A DNA stretch of 59,653 nucleotides, taken from contig JAQBUI010000018.1 in assembly GCA_027624035.1 (NCBI GenBank), positions 1 through 59,653 of the forward strand, read 5' to 3'. This document shows, one piece after another, positions 46,162 through 55,341 of this stretch. The number at the start of each line of letters is the position of its first letter. Position 1 is the first letter of the stretch. The notes under the pieces were generated by a model. That model was not told where the DNA came from. It searched no databases and worked only from the letters and a program-made list of their open reading frames with translations. Made by a program: the position numbers and the translations under genes. This DNA is from Pseudomonadota bacterium. GTDB lineage: Bacteria > Pseudomonadota > Gammaproteobacteria > Pseudomonadales > Azotimanducaceae.

Positions 46162-47633
46162 CAATGGAAGTACTTGATGCCCAGGACTTGATCCGGGCCG
46201 GACGCGAGATCATCACACCCTTTTGTTTGTGGGCTGATAAGCCCGGTGGTGCCGTGAAGCTCGAAATCGTTCGTATTCTCCGGCTGCTGCCGGGTAAGCG
46301 AGTGGTTGCGCTGGCCAGGGATGGCACCGACTCGATCCTCGTCAAGATATACCTGGGACGCGGTTCGGGCAGATATGCCGGAAGGGAAACCCGGGGCGTA
46401 CGGGCGATTGACCGGTCCGGTGTACCGACCGTCTGCCTGCTGTGGCAGGCTGAACTCCCGGGTCAAGGTTGCCTGCTGGCGTTCGCTTATCTCCGGGACG
46501 CGATCAGTCTCAATGACGAATGGGACGGCGCGACCAGTGATGAGGCGCGCCTTGGTCTGCTCTCGGAAGTCATGCGGATCATGTCCCGGATGCATGCCTG
46601 CGGCGTGGTGCAGCAAGACATCCATCCGGCGAATTTTCTGTTGAGTGGTGGCGAGATCGTGACCATCGACGGTGGTGGCATATCCCGACATGCCGATGTC
46701 CCCCTCAATGAAGACGACAGTCTGCGCAACCTCGCCTGTTTCTTTGCGCAGTTTCTGCCGCGTTATGACCACCTGGTATCGCAAGTGCTGCCGGAATACC
46801 TGGCGGCCAGAGGATGGGAAGAAGATCCGGGACGGCTTGGGGCGCTCAATCGCGCCATCGAGCGAGAGCGGGAGCTTCGCAAGCGGAACTACCTCGACAA
46901 GATCTTCCGCGACTGTACCCGCTTTGTCAGCGAGTCATCAATGGACAGGTTCTTCGTGTGTGAAAGAGCGTGCTATTCCGGGCGAATGCAAGCACTGATC
47001 AACGATCCGGATCGATTCATGGGCGAAGGACGGACACTCAAGGATGGTCATTCAGCGACCGTGGTGCTCGTCAACCTCGACGGTCGTGATCTGGTCATCA
47101 AGCGTTATAACATCAAGGGCCCGGTACATGGCCTTGGTCGAGCGTTTCGCAAGAGTCGGGCATGGGTGTCGTGGGGCAACGCCCATCGAATGGAATTTCT
47201 GGGCATACCCTCACTCAAGCCCATCGCGCTGATTGAGAATCGGCTTGGACCGCTCCGGACCAGCGCCTACCTGATTACAGAGTATCTGGAGGGCCCCGAC
47301 GCGGCAAGCCTGCGTCAAATGGATAACCCCAGCGGAGAAACGGAGGCCCTGATCGATATCCTGCATGAGCTGTCCGGCTGCCAGATCTCTCACGGCGATC
47401 TCAAGGCCACCAATTTTGTGATGACATCCACCGGTCCGGCGATCATTGATCTGGATTCGATGCAGGAACACAGGGACAAGGCCAGCTTTGAGGTGGCGTT
47501 TCGGAGTGATCTCGAGCGATTCATGGCTAACTGGCAGGACGTACCCAGCCTGCGTGATCGGTTTCAGGGCCTGATGACCGAACTCAACCGCCAGTATGGT
47601 GTCAGGACCACGAGTGACACCGGGGCGGGCTGA
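46158..47633 (+). CDS. Two-domain LPS kinase-like protein (PA5006-like)
   Basis: The 491-residue protein has two WaaP/InaA-type kinase domains. The N-terminal one has VVQQDIHPANFLL (D154) and IVTIDGGGI. The C-terminal one has DLVIKRYNIKGP (Lys loop), ISHGDLKATNFVM (D414) and AIIDLDSM. Both keep a catalytic Asp and an Asn. A protein of this size and position follows wapP/wapQ in Pseudomonas. The single-domain wapQ equivalent seems absent here. Substrates are unknown. Confidence 0.85.
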   Translation: MTMEVLDAQDLIRAGREIITPFCLWADKPGGAVKLEIVRILRLLPGKRVVALARDGTDSILVKIYLGRGSGRYAGRETRGVRAIDRSGVPTVCLLWQAELPGQGCLLAFAYLRDAISLNDEWDGATSDEARLGLLSEVMRIMSRMHACGVVQQDIHPANFLLSGGEIVTIDGGGISRHADVPLNEDDSLRNLACFFAQFLPRYDHLVSQVLPEYLAARGWEEDPGRLGALNRAIERERELRKRNYLDKIFRDCTRFVSESSMDRFFVCERACYSGRMQALINDPDRFMGEGRTLKDGHSATVVLVNLDGRDLVIKRYNIKGPVHGLGRAFRKSRAWVSWGNAHRMEFLGIPSLKPIALIENRLGPLRTSAYLITEYLEGPDAASLRQMDNPSGETEALIDILHELSGCQISHGDLKATNFVMTSTGPAIIDLDSMQEHRDKASFEVAFRSDLERFMANWQDVPSLRDRFQGLMTELNRQYGVRTTSDTGAG

Positions 47634-47703
47634 TTCGTTCCGGTTTATTCGGCATCAGTTGTGCCAGTTGATAGAATGGGCCCTTTGATTGTGGGAGCCT
47701 TCC

Positions 47704-49443
47704 TTGGCGCTAACAGTTCTCGGTCTTTCGGGCGCCCTCTCCCATGATGCGTCTGCAGCGCTGTACGTGGATGGCAGGCTGGTCGCGGCAGCAGAAGAAG
47801 AGCGATTCACCCGTGACAAGCATGCCAGGAATACGATGCCGCTTCAGGCCGCCCGGTTCTGCCTGTCCTACGGTGGAATCTCGCCACAGGATGTGGATGT
47901 GGTGGCATTCCCGTTCGCACCTGTCGGCCTCGGCTCGAAGGCCCGCTGGCACTATGCCGCCAGGTACTGGTATGCGCCGGACCGGGCACTGGATGCACTG
48001 TTCAATGGGAACAGGCACTATCGGCGCAATGTGCGTCGCGTACGGGGACTGCTGCAGACCCTTGGGATCGACTGGGGCCGCATCCAGTTTGATGGTGTTG
48101 AACACCATCTGGCTCACGCCAGCAGCGCCTATCATCTGAGTGGTTTCGAGGGCCGCACGGCGATCCTCGGCATTGATGGCAAAGGCGAATACGCCACCAC
48201 CTTTTTTGGCTACGGTGAAGGCGGACAGATCCATTCCATCAAGCAATTCTATGATCCGGACTCTCTCGGGCAACTGTATGCCTCGTTCACCGAATACCTT
48301 GGCTTCGAGATGCTTGATGGCGAGTACAAGGTCATGGGAATGGCTCCCTACGGTGACCCGGACAAGTATGACCTCAGCCGGTTGATCGACTTTGATGGTC
48401 ATGATTTCCGGGTCAATACCCGGCTCGTGAATACGGTCGGGATGCGACGCTACAAGGAAGACGGTCGCGGGTTTTATTTCAGCCCCGGGTTGATCGAGTG
48501 GCTCGGGCCCCGTCGTGTCGGAGATGTGGCGGATGACCCCTATGTTCACTACGCGGCATCCATCCAGAAGACCTATGAAGATATTTCACTCGGTTTGATC
48601 GAGCGCTATCTGAAGGACATCATCGTTCAGGGAAACGGCAAACTGGTATTCGCTGGAGGGGGTGCACTGAATGTAAAGCTCAACCAGAAGATTCTGAACC
48701 TGCCCTATGTCAAGGAGTTGTTCGTGCAGCCGGCGGCGAGCGATGCGGGGACTGCCGTTGGCGCGGCCTCCTATGCAAGCTGGCGTCGAGGGGTGATGCC
48801 GGAGAAATTACACCACGTCTACCTGGGACCCGCCTACACCAATGAGCAATGTATCGCAGCCTGTGAGGCCCATGCTGAGCAGCCCCGATACGAAATCGTG
48901 GACGATGCCGCCGCCAGAGCGGCCGAGATCCTGCATGGGGGGGACCCGGTGGCGTGGTGCCAGGGCCGGATGGAATTCGGCCCCAGGGCGTTGGGCGGCC
49001 GAAGCATTCTGGGCAATCCAGGTCATCCCGGCATCGCCGACAAGATCAATGCACAGATCAAATTCCGTGAACGCTGGCGGCCATTTTGCCCCAGCGTGCT
49101 GGATACTGTCGCGAGGGAAATGATCCAGACCGACCACCCGGCGCCCTATATGACGATTACCTTTGAGGTCTCGGAGCAGTGGCGGAAGCGGATCCCGGAG
49201 GTTGTTCATCAAGACGGTACCTCCCGGGTCCAGATCGTCGATGAGAAGACTAACCCGCGCTATCACGCGCTGCTGACTCATATGGAGCGTCTGACCGGAA
49301 ATGGTGCGGTGTTGAACACGTCGATGAATCGTCGTGGTGAGCCCATGGTCTGTTCCCCGGACGACGCACTCAACATGTTCTTTGGATCTGACCTTCAGTA
49401 TCTGTTTCTGGAGGATTTGCTGGTGACCAAGGCGCAATCGTGA
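47704..49443 (+). CDS. Carbamoyltransferase of LPS core (NodU/TobZ/WapO-like)
   Basis: The 579-residue protein begins MALTVLGLSGALSHDASAALYVDG. It has the Kae1-like metal motif EHHLAHASSAYHLSGF, IDGKGEYATT, KVMGMAPYGDP, KLVFAGGGALNVKLNQKI and the C-terminal WCQGRMEFGPRALGGRSILGNP and FRERWRPFCPSVL blocks of NodU/CmcH carbamoyltransferases. By position it matches WapO, which carbamoylates heptose II in Pseudomonas. The TTG at 47704 has GGGAG about 6 bases upstream; another TTG lies at 47689. A -10-like TAGAAT occurs about 30 bp before. Confidence 0.9.
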   Translation: MALTVLGLSGALSHDASAALYVDGRLVAAAEEERFTRDKHARNTMPLQAARFCLSYGGISPQDVDVVAFPFAPVGLGSKARWHYAARYWYAPDRALDALFNGNRHYRRNVRRVRGLLQTLGIDWGRIQFDGVEHHLAHASSAYHLSGFEGRTAILGIDGKGEYATTFFGYGEGGQIHSIKQFYDPDSLGQLYASFTEYLGFEMLDGEYKVMGMAPYGDPDKYDLSRLIDFDGHDFRVNTRLVNTVGMRRYKEDGRGFYFSPGLIEWLGPRRVGDVADDPYVHYAASIQKTYEDISLGLIERYLKDIIVQGNGKLVFAGGGALNVKLNQKILNLPYVKELFVQPAASDAGTAVGAASYASWRRGVMPEKLHHVYLGPAYTNEQCIAACEAHAEQPRYEIVDDAAARAAEILHGGDPVAWCQGRMEFGPRALGGRSILGNPGHPGIADKINAQIKFRERWRPFCPSVLDTVAREMIQTDHPAPYMTITFEVSEQWRKRIPEVVHQDGTSRVQIVDEKTNPRYHALLTHMERLTGNGAVLNTSMNRRGEPMVCSPDDALNMFFGSDLQYLFLEDLLVTKAQS

Positions 49444-50552
49444 CCGGGTTGCGACGACTGAGGGTCCTGCAGATCTGTCACGACTATGAGGGCCCCTTTG
49501 TCAGCGTTTGCCGACAATATGTCGGCGCATTTGCTGATGCAGATGTGACCACAGTCTTTCTTCGTGGCGCGAAGAACCCGGATGTTGCCGAAGTCGTCGG
49601 GGGTCGGGTGGTCTTTCTTGATCTGCCACCACTGCGCGGCATCAAACTTCGAAGCATCCTGGCGGTCTCGCGCTGGACCCGGGGCCAGCGCCATGATGTC
49701 GTGGTGGCGCACCGTTACAAGCCGATCTATGTCGCGGGTATCCTGAGTTACTTCTGTGATTTTGGTGTCATTCTGGCAGTGGCCCATGAGCATGATGTGT
49801 TTGCCCGTCCCACACGGGCCCTGTTCGTGACCTTCTGGAGGCCCGACATTTTTGTAATTGCGGTTTCCCGGACCGTTGCAGACAACGTGATGCGGCATTG
49901 TCCGTCAGTGGCGGCAGATGGGCGCCTTGCCGTTCTTGGGCATGCAGTGGCGGAGATTGCACTGTTGGATCGGGATTCCGCCAGGGCCCACCTCGGGCTC
50001 CCGAAGTCCGGGTTTGTACTGGGATGCGTCGGGCGGCTGATTGAAAAAAAGCGGCATGATCTTGCCATCAAGGCATTCGCCCGGTCTCGAGCGGCCGACG
50101 ACTGCTCGCTTGTGCTGCTTGGCGATGGCCGCTCGTCAGATGCGCTGATCAGAATTGTCCGGGACCTTGGGCTCTCGTCCCGGGTCGTTTTCCTGGGTCA
50201 CGTCGTTGATGCTGTTCGGTATCTGAAGGCTTTCGACTGCTTTGTCTTCCCTTCAGGCGAAGCAGAAGCGTTTGGCATTGCCCTGGTTGAGGCAATGCTC
50301 GCCGGTCTCCCCATTGTCGCCAGCAATGCTGCAGGCCCAGCGGAGGTTCTGGGGCCGGTTGGCCTGCGTTTTGAAGTGGACGATGTTGATTCGCTGGCCT
50401 CGAGAATTGATGAATTGATCAATATGGACGATGACCAGCGTGCTCAACTGGGCACCGTGGCGCGTCAGCGATTTGAAGATGAATATCGCCAGGAGCAGTT
50501 CACGGCCAGGCTACGGGCGCTCGGCCCGCTGGAGGAGATGCTCCTTGGCTGA
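49440..50552 (+). CDS. GT4-family glycosyltransferase (WapH-like position)
   Basis: The 370-residue protein starts at a GTG overlapping the carbamoyltransferase TGA. It has the GT4 donor-site features GCVGRLIEKKRHDLAIKAF, VFLGHVVDAVRYLKAFDCFVFPSGEAEAFGIALVEAMLAGLPIVASNAAGPAEV with an E-x7-E motif. Its N-terminus QICHDYEGPFVSVCRQYV is the acceptor half. A glycosyltransferase follows the carbamoyltransferase in Pseudomonas too (wapH). It should add a sugar to the core; the sugar is unknown. Confidence 0.88.
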   Translation: MTGLRRLRVLQICHDYEGPFVSVCRQYVGAFADADVTTVFLRGAKNPDVAEVVGGRVVFLDLPPLRGIKLRSILAVSRWTRGQRHDVVVAHRYKPIYVAGILSYFCDFGVILAVAHEHDVFARPTRALFVTFWRPDIFVIAVSRTVADNVMRHCPSVAADGRLAVLGHAVAEIALLDRDSARAHLGLPKSGFVLGCVGRLIEKKRHDLAIKAFARSRAADDCSLVLLGDGRSSDALIRIVRDLGLSSRVVFLGHVVDAVRYLKAFDCFVFPSGEAEAFGIALVEAMLAGLPIVASNAAGPAEVLGPVGLRFEVDDVDSLASRIDELINMDDDQRAQLGTVARQRFEDEYRQEQFTARLRALGPLEEMLLG

Positions 50553-51162
50553 GATCAACTGGAGCGGTTTGTATGAGGCGCGTCGGTCCATCGTCAGCCG
50601 ATTCGGAGAGATCTGGGATCTACCCGTTGATCGTCGGTACAGCGATGTGCTGCTGCGAGGCGTGAAGCCCGGCATGAGGGTTCTGGAGATTGGCGCCGGT
50701 GACCGGACACTGATCAACAAGCTGCCAGCGGTTGATTACAAGTCCTGTGACCCGGACCCCGGTGCGCCCCATGACTTTGCTGATGTGGACGAGGTCAGCG
50801 GAGAGTTTGATCTGATCTGTGGCTTCGAGGTGATCGAACACCTGACACTTGCCCAGGCGCAGCACTTGCTCGAGCGGTGTCAGTCGCTGGTCGCGCCGGG
50901 CGGTTTGGTCATGCTGACAACGCCTAACATTTATTATCCGCCAGCGTTTCTGCGTGATGTGACTCACCGGACGCCGTTTGCCTATGATGAACTGGGCGCC
51001 CTGCTGACCCTGGCGGGGTTCCAGGTCAGCCATATCTATCGTTTGTATCACGACTCTCTCATCAAGCAGTTTCTGCGTCGGATTGTGTTGTATCCGGTGT
51101 TCCGGGGCATCGGGATCGACTTTGCGAGGCAGGTCATGGTGGTGGCGCACAAGGTGCCCTGA
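50545..51162 (+). CDS. Class I SAM-dependent methyltransferase
   Basis: With the TTG at 50545 (GGAGGAG about 8 bases upstream, overlapping the preceding stop) this is 205 residues. VLEIGAGDRT is motif I. SGEFDLICGFEVIEHLTLAQ and VAPGGLVMLTTPN are post-I and motif II regions, typical of the UbiG/UbiE-like Methyltransf_11/23 group. Context suggests a small-molecule or glycan methylation linked to the LPS core; this is inference. Confidence 0.85.
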   Translation: MAEINWSGLYEARRSIVSRFGEIWDLPVDRRYSDVLLRGVKPGMRVLEIGAGDRTLINKLPAVDYKSCDPDPGAPHDFADVDEVSGEFDLICGFEVIEHLTLAQAQHLLERCQSLVAPGGLVMLTTPNIYYPPAFLRDVTHRTPFAYDELGALLTLAGFQVSHIYRLYHDSLIKQFLRRIVLYPVFRGIGIDFARQVMVVAHKVP

Positions 51163-51163
51163 C

Positions 51164-52129
51164 GTGAAAATTCTGTTTGTAGGCAAGGACATTCACGACC
51201 CGACGACTCGATACAGGGTGTTGCCCCTGATGGCAGAACTGGTGGCCGCAGGACACCAATGCGACCTTGAGGCGTCGAGGCAGAACCCGGGTCTGTTAGT
51301 GCGGGCCCGTGGTTATGACTGGTTGTTCATTCAACGCAAGCTCTTTTCCGACTGGTTCCTGCGCCTTCTGGTGGGTCGCCGGCCGTTCGTCTTCGATTTC
51401 GATGATGCGATCTTCGTCAAAAGCGATGGCACCGCATCGACTTCAAGGGCGCACCGATTCGAGAACACGGTTTCCCGCGCTGCGCTGACTTTCGCAGGTA
51501 ATGAATATCTTGCTGCTGCCTGCCGGGAAGTCCCGGCAGTGGTGCTGCCGACCGGGGTAGATATTTCACGGTATCCTGGGCCGGGCGATGTGGCCGGTCA
51601 AATCGGGAAGGCACCCTCTACGACGCTCGTATGGATTGGAAGTCGTTCTACAGGCAAATATCTTCAGGGGCTCCACGATGTTTTTCGGGGCCTTGCCGCT
51701 GATGATCTGACCTTCAGGGTGATCGCTGACTTTCAGTATGCCCATCCGGCACTCGAGGTCGAGAACATCCCCTGGTCTGGCGAGACTGAGGTGGCCAACA
51801 TCGCATCGAGTCACATCGGCCTCGCACCGCTGGTTGATGATCCGTGGACCCGTGGCAAATGTGCCCTCAAGATCCTGCAGTATATGGCGGCCGGGCTACC
51901 TGTGGTCGCCTCGGATGTGGGCGCCAATCGCGACGTCGTGGTCCACGGCGAAACCGGCTTTCTGGTGACCACGGTCGATGAATGGATCGGCGCGATTCGG
52001 GAACTGGGCAGCGAGGAACGTCGGCAGGAACTGGGTGCCGCAGGACGGCTTCGAGTCGAGCGATACTATTCCGAGAGAGTCATCACCGGGCGAGCCATAC
52101 GGGAACTCGGTGCTGCGGGGCTGATATGA
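51164..52129 (+). CDS. GT4-family glycosyltransferase
   Basis: The 321-residue protein starts at GTG 51164, one base after the methyltransferase stop. It begins MKILFVGKDIHDPTTRYRVLPL. It has FVFDFDDAIF (a DxD-like cluster) and the donor half with TLVWIGSRSTGKYLQGL and HIGLAPLVDDPWTRGKCALKILQYMAAGLPVVASDVGANRDVV. This is a GT4-like fold. It is the last gene of the plus-strand core operon. Sugar specificity is unknown. Confidence 0.85.
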   Translation: MKILFVGKDIHDPTTRYRVLPLMAELVAAGHQCDLEASRQNPGLLVRARGYDWLFIQRKLFSDWFLRLLVGRRPFVFDFDDAIFVKSDGTASTSRAHRFENTVSRAALTFAGNEYLAAACREVPAVVLPTGVDISRYPGPGDVAGQIGKAPSTTLVWIGSRSTGKYLQGLHDVFRGLAADDLTFRVIADFQYAHPALEVENIPWSGETEVANIASSHIGLAPLVDDPWTRGKCALKILQYMAAGLPVVASDVGANRDVVVHGETGFLVTTVDEWIGAIRELGSEERRQELGAAGRLRVERYYSERVITGRAIRELGAAGLI

Positions 52130-52164
52130 ACTGTGCCAGTGACCAACTGCCTGCCGGTGTCAAA

Positions 52165-52255
52165 CGCAGTCGTGCCGGGGAGTTTTTCGGATCGAAAGGT
52201 GGGGCGGGGCTTCCACTCGTTCCAATCGTTCCAATCGTTCCAATCGCCCTAATCG
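52165..52255 (+). repeat. Decayed dispersed-repeat trace followed by a 9-bp tandem repeat
   Basis: The stretch CGCAGTCGTGCCGGGGAG (from 52165), followed by TTTTTCGGA, closely matches the middle of the type II unit at 32150-32175. It is followed by five 9-bp units at 52211-52255: TTCCACTCG, TTCCAATCG three times, and CCCTAATCG. It occupies the convergent gap between the last core glycosyltransferase and the kinase-like gene. No coding role is apparent. Confidence 0.65.
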
Positions 52256-52263
52256 TTCACCGG

Positions 52264-52914
52264 TCACTTCAGGTCACCATCTAGCGTCCAGTTTAGCCGC
52301 AGGCGGAACAGGGCAGAACTCCGCCCTGCGGCGGCCTCATATTCCGCGATGAAACGGTCCACACCATAGGAAACGAAATACGCCTTGTCCCGTTCCGTGT
52401 TCATCAGATGTGCAAGATTCCGTGCCCGGGCAAAGACGCCCAGCGGCGAAGTGTGTAAACGGAGATCGGAGATGTCGACAAGGTGGATCGTGTCGCCGTC
52501 AAAGATCAGATTGCCGAGATGGATGGCACGAAAGAACACGCCCTGATCGTGGAGGCGGGCGAGGAAATCGGGGAGCATGGAAATCTGCTCCGTTCCAAGT
52601 TCATGGCAGAGTTCACGCAGGTCCTTGCCGTCGATACGGTCGTAAATGACCATATGCACCGGGTAGTCAGCACACCAGACGACGTCCTTGACGATCGGGG
52701 CCGGAATGTCACGCTCCAGCAGCAGTCGGCTGTTGGTCGTGAATCGCCGGGCCTGGGGGACCAGACGTGAAGTGGAGATTGTCTTGCGCCGATAGAACGC
52801 CTTGATGATTTCATTTTCATCACTCTGCATGAGGCCCGGTCGTTCAGGGGTGCCCTTGAGGATGGACTGCTTTTTGATGAACTGATCGAGTTGATGTCGG
52901 TTGAACTGGCGCAT
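52264..52914 (-). CDS. WaaP/InaA-like kinase-fold protein with altered catalytic loop
   Basis: From the ATG at 52914, formed in a TGATG overlap with the acyltransferase stop, the protein is 216 residues. Kinase-like features are YPVHMVIYDRIDGKDL (hinge), ARLHDQGVFFRAIHLGNLIF (catalytic loop position) and IHLVDISDLRLH (metal loop). The usual H-x-D triad reads F-R-A, with Ala at about residue 130, so it may be catalytically unusual or inactive. A similar gene (PA4998-like) is found near hldE/msbA in Pseudomonas, and I recall an altered loop as a feature of that group. Role in core modification is inferred from context. Confidence 0.8.
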   Translation of the reverse strand: MRQFNRHQLDQFIKKQSILKGTPERPGLMQSDENEIIKAFYRRKTISTSRLVPQARRFTTNSRLLLERDIPAPIVKDVVWCADYPVHMVIYDRIDGKDLRELCHELGTEQISMLPDFLARLHDQGVFFRAIHLGNLIFDGDTIHLVDISDLRLHTSPLGVFARARNLAHLMNTERDKAYFVSYGVDRFIAEYEAAAGRSSALFRLRLNWTLDGDLK

Positions 52915-53831
52915 CAATAGGGTCGCGCCAGCCCGTCGGGCCTGGTCTTGAAGCGTCGATGAAGCCACCAGTATTGATCTGGTGCCACCATGATGGCGTG
53001 TTCGATCTTTCGGTTGATCAGGGCGGCGTCAGCCTCGTCATCTCCGCTCGGATAGTGATCCACCGGTGCGCTGAAGCGCGCAATATAGCAATCATCACCG
53101 GGCCGCCGATAGTGGGTGAACATCAGGATCGGTGCGCCTGTCATCTTTGCCAGCCGACTCGGCACTGTGATGGTGGCGGCGGGTTCGGCGAAGAAAGGTA
53201 CGAACACGGAATGACGTCTTCCGTAATCCTGATCTGGCCCATACCATACGGCATGGCCGCGCTTGAGCGCTCGAATTACACTCCGCATGTCGTCCCTCTC
53301 GATGGCGCTGGGGAAATTCTTGAGCCGGCCCCTGGTCATCACAGTTTCCAGAAGTTCGTTCTTGTTGCGTCGATACATGACATCGAATGGTGCTTCGGTC
53401 CCGACCACTGCGCCGCAGAAATCCAGCGTGGAAAGGTGCATGCCCATCAGGATGACGCCGTCGCCAGCCTCAATCGCGCGATTGAAATGCTCGAGGCCCT
53501 CTATCTCGACCAGTTGCCTGAAATCTTCAGCGTCTCGAAGCCATACTGCGGCCGTCTCGATCAGGCTGATGCCGCTGGATCGAAAGATCTGCTGGACCAG
53601 GGCATCACGTTGCGCGCTCGTCCATTCGGGAAAACAAAGCTCAAGGTTGACTTCCACGATATGTCGACGGTTGCGGGCAAAAAGGTGACCCAGTCGACCC
53701 AAGGCAGCGCCGCAGAGCACCCGCCCCGATTGGGGTAGATGGACAATGGCGAGGGCCATTGCGAGCCCCAGCCAGGTCAACCAGTACCTTGGGTGGAGGA
53801 GGCGAAGTTGGATTAAGGTTGGCGGTTGCAA
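52914..53831 (-). CDS. LpxL/HtrB-family lipid A acyltransferase
   Basis: The 305-residue protein has an N-terminal hydrophobic helix (YWLTWLGLAMALAIVHL), the acyltransferase His-x4-Asp motif in GMHLSTLD, VMYRRNKNELLE, the substrate segment YGPDQDYGRRHSVFVPFF and the C-terminal PDQYWWLHRRFKTRP. These are LpxL/LpxM-family features. It should add a secondary acyl chain to Kdo2-lipid A, or act as a lysophospholipid acyltransferase. It is divergent from hldE and coupled to the downstream kinase-like gene. Confidence 0.9.
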   Translation of the reverse strand: MQPPTLIQLRLLHPRYWLTWLGLAMALAIVHLPQSGRVLCGAALGRLGHLFARNRRHIVEVNLELCFPEWTSAQRDALVQQIFRSSGISLIETAAVWLRDAEDFRQLVEIEGLEHFNRAIEAGDGVILMGMHLSTLDFCGAVVGTEAPFDVMYRRNKNELLETVMTRGRLKNFPSAIERDDMRSVIRALKRGHAVWYGPDQDYGRRHSVFVPFFAEPAATITVPSRLAKMTGAPILMFTHYRRPGDDCYIARFSAPVDHYPSGDDEADAALINRKIEHAIMVAPDQYWWLHRRFKTRPDGLARPY

Positions 53832-53925
53832 GACAACATTCTAGCCTGTCCCGATTGGTCGGGCTAGCCGGGCCGCTGGCTCTGTTGTGGTACTATTGGG
53901 GTCCGATTCCTGATCAGTCTGACCC

Positions 53926-55341
53926 ATGAAAGTGCCCCGTTTCGATAGTGCTCGCGTACTGGTCATTGGCGACATCATAGTAGATCGTTACTGGCACGGT
54001 GCGACCCGTCGGCTGAGCGCGGAAGCACCCATCCCCATCGTGGATGTGAACGAGGTAGAGGACCGGCCAGGTGCGGCCGCGAACGTCGCCGTCAATGTGG
54101 CTTCGCTTGGCGCCAGTGCGACGCTGATCGGCATGGTGGGTGCCGATGAGGTTGGCCAGCAACTTGCGGAAAAGCTCACCGCGGCGGGAATTGACTGTCG
54201 ACTCAGCTTCGACCCGAACTATCAGACTACGACCAAGGTTCGGATTGTATCCCGTAGCCAGCAACTGGCACGGGCCGATTTCGAACAGTATCGGCCAATG
54301 GAACATTCGGAACTGGTTCGTCTTGCCCGTGAGGCCATGCCCTCTGCCAGCAACGTGCTGTTGTCGGATTACGACAAGGGCGTCCTGGATTCACCTGCCG
54401 AGGTCATTGCCCTCGCGCAGGCGCAGGGGATTGCTGTACTGGTGGACCCCAAGTTCAAGGACTTTGTTCATTACCAGGGCGCGACGCTGATCAAACCGAA
54501 CCGCCTTGAGCTTGAGACGGCCATTGGACCGTGGGGGTCGGAGGAGGAAATGGTGCGTCGTAGTCAGGAACTGATCAGCAACCTTGGCGTTGAGGCCATG
54601 CTGGTCACTCGCTCGGCCCAGGGCATGACGCTGATCAAGCGGTACGGTGAAGAGCAGCATTTCCCGGCCAGGACGCGGGAGGTCTATGACGTGACCGGAG
54701 CAGGCGATACGGTGATGGCCACGCTGTGCGCTGCGCTGGGTGCGGGCCAGACGCTCAATGATGCCATTGGGCTTGCCAACGTGGCAGCGGGTCTGGTGGT
54801 GGGCCATTTTGGTATTACCAGCGTCAGTGGACCGGAGTTGCGCCAGGAATTGGCCTCCGATGCCGAGTTTGCCCGCGGGCGCATGTCGCCCGAGCAATTG
54901 AAAGTCGTGGTTGAGGAGGCCCGGCACCGTGGAGAGCGGATCGTCTTCACCAATGGTTGCTTCGATATTCTGCATGCCGGCCATGTCGACTATCTCGCCG
55001 AGGCCCGCAAACAGGGAGACAGGCTCATCGTGGCCATCAACAGCGATGAATCCGTGCGGCGGCTCAAGGGCCCTGGGAGACCGGTGGTCACCCTCGACCA
55101 TCGGATGACGGTTCTTGCTGGTCTTGCAGCGGTGGACTGGGTCGTGTCGTTCGATGGAGACACCCCGGAAGCACTGATTTCCGCCCTGCGTCCCGACGTG
55201 CTGGTCAAGGGTGGGGACTACAGTTCAGATCAGGTCGTGGGCGGTGATATTGTCCGGGGCTATGATGGCGAGGTCCGCGTCATGCCGCTGGTTGAGGACT
55301 GTTCTACCAGTGCTCTCGTGGAGAAGATTCGCGCCTCCTGA
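53926..55341 (+). CDS. hldE: Bifunctional heptose-7-phosphate kinase / heptose-1-phosphate adenylyltransferase
   Basis: The 471-residue protein has an N-terminal ribokinase-like domain (VLVIGDIIVDRYWHG, RPGAAANVAVNVASLG, DVTGAGDTVMATL with catalytic Asp). A C-terminal cytidylyltransferase-like domain starts near residue 340 with FTNGCFDILHAGHVDYL, and the domain includes VKGGDYSSDQVVGG. It makes ADP-heptose for WaaC and WaaF encoded in this window. Its stop TGA abuts a half-unit of the dispersed repeat. Confidence 0.96.
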   Translation: MKVPRFDSARVLVIGDIIVDRYWHGATRRLSAEAPIPIVDVNEVEDRPGAAANVAVNVASLGASATLIGMVGADEVGQQLAEKLTAAGIDCRLSFDPNYQTTTKVRIVSRSQQLARADFEQYRPMEHSELVRLAREAMPSASNVLLSDYDKGVLDSPAEVIALAQAQGIAVLVDPKFKDFVHYQGATLIKPNRLELETAIGPWGSEEEMVRRSQELISNLGVEAMLVTRSAQGMTLIKRYGEEQHFPARTREVYDVTGAGDTVMATLCAALGAGQTLNDAIGLANVAAGLVVGHFGITSVSGPELRQELASDAEFARGRMSPEQLKVVVEEARHRGERIVFTNGCFDILHAGHVDYLAEARKQGDRLIVAINSDESVRRLKGPGRPVVTLDHRMTVLAGLAAVDWVVSFDGDTPEALISALRPDVLVKGGDYSSDQVVGGDIVRGYDGEVRVMPLVEDCSTSALVEKIRAS

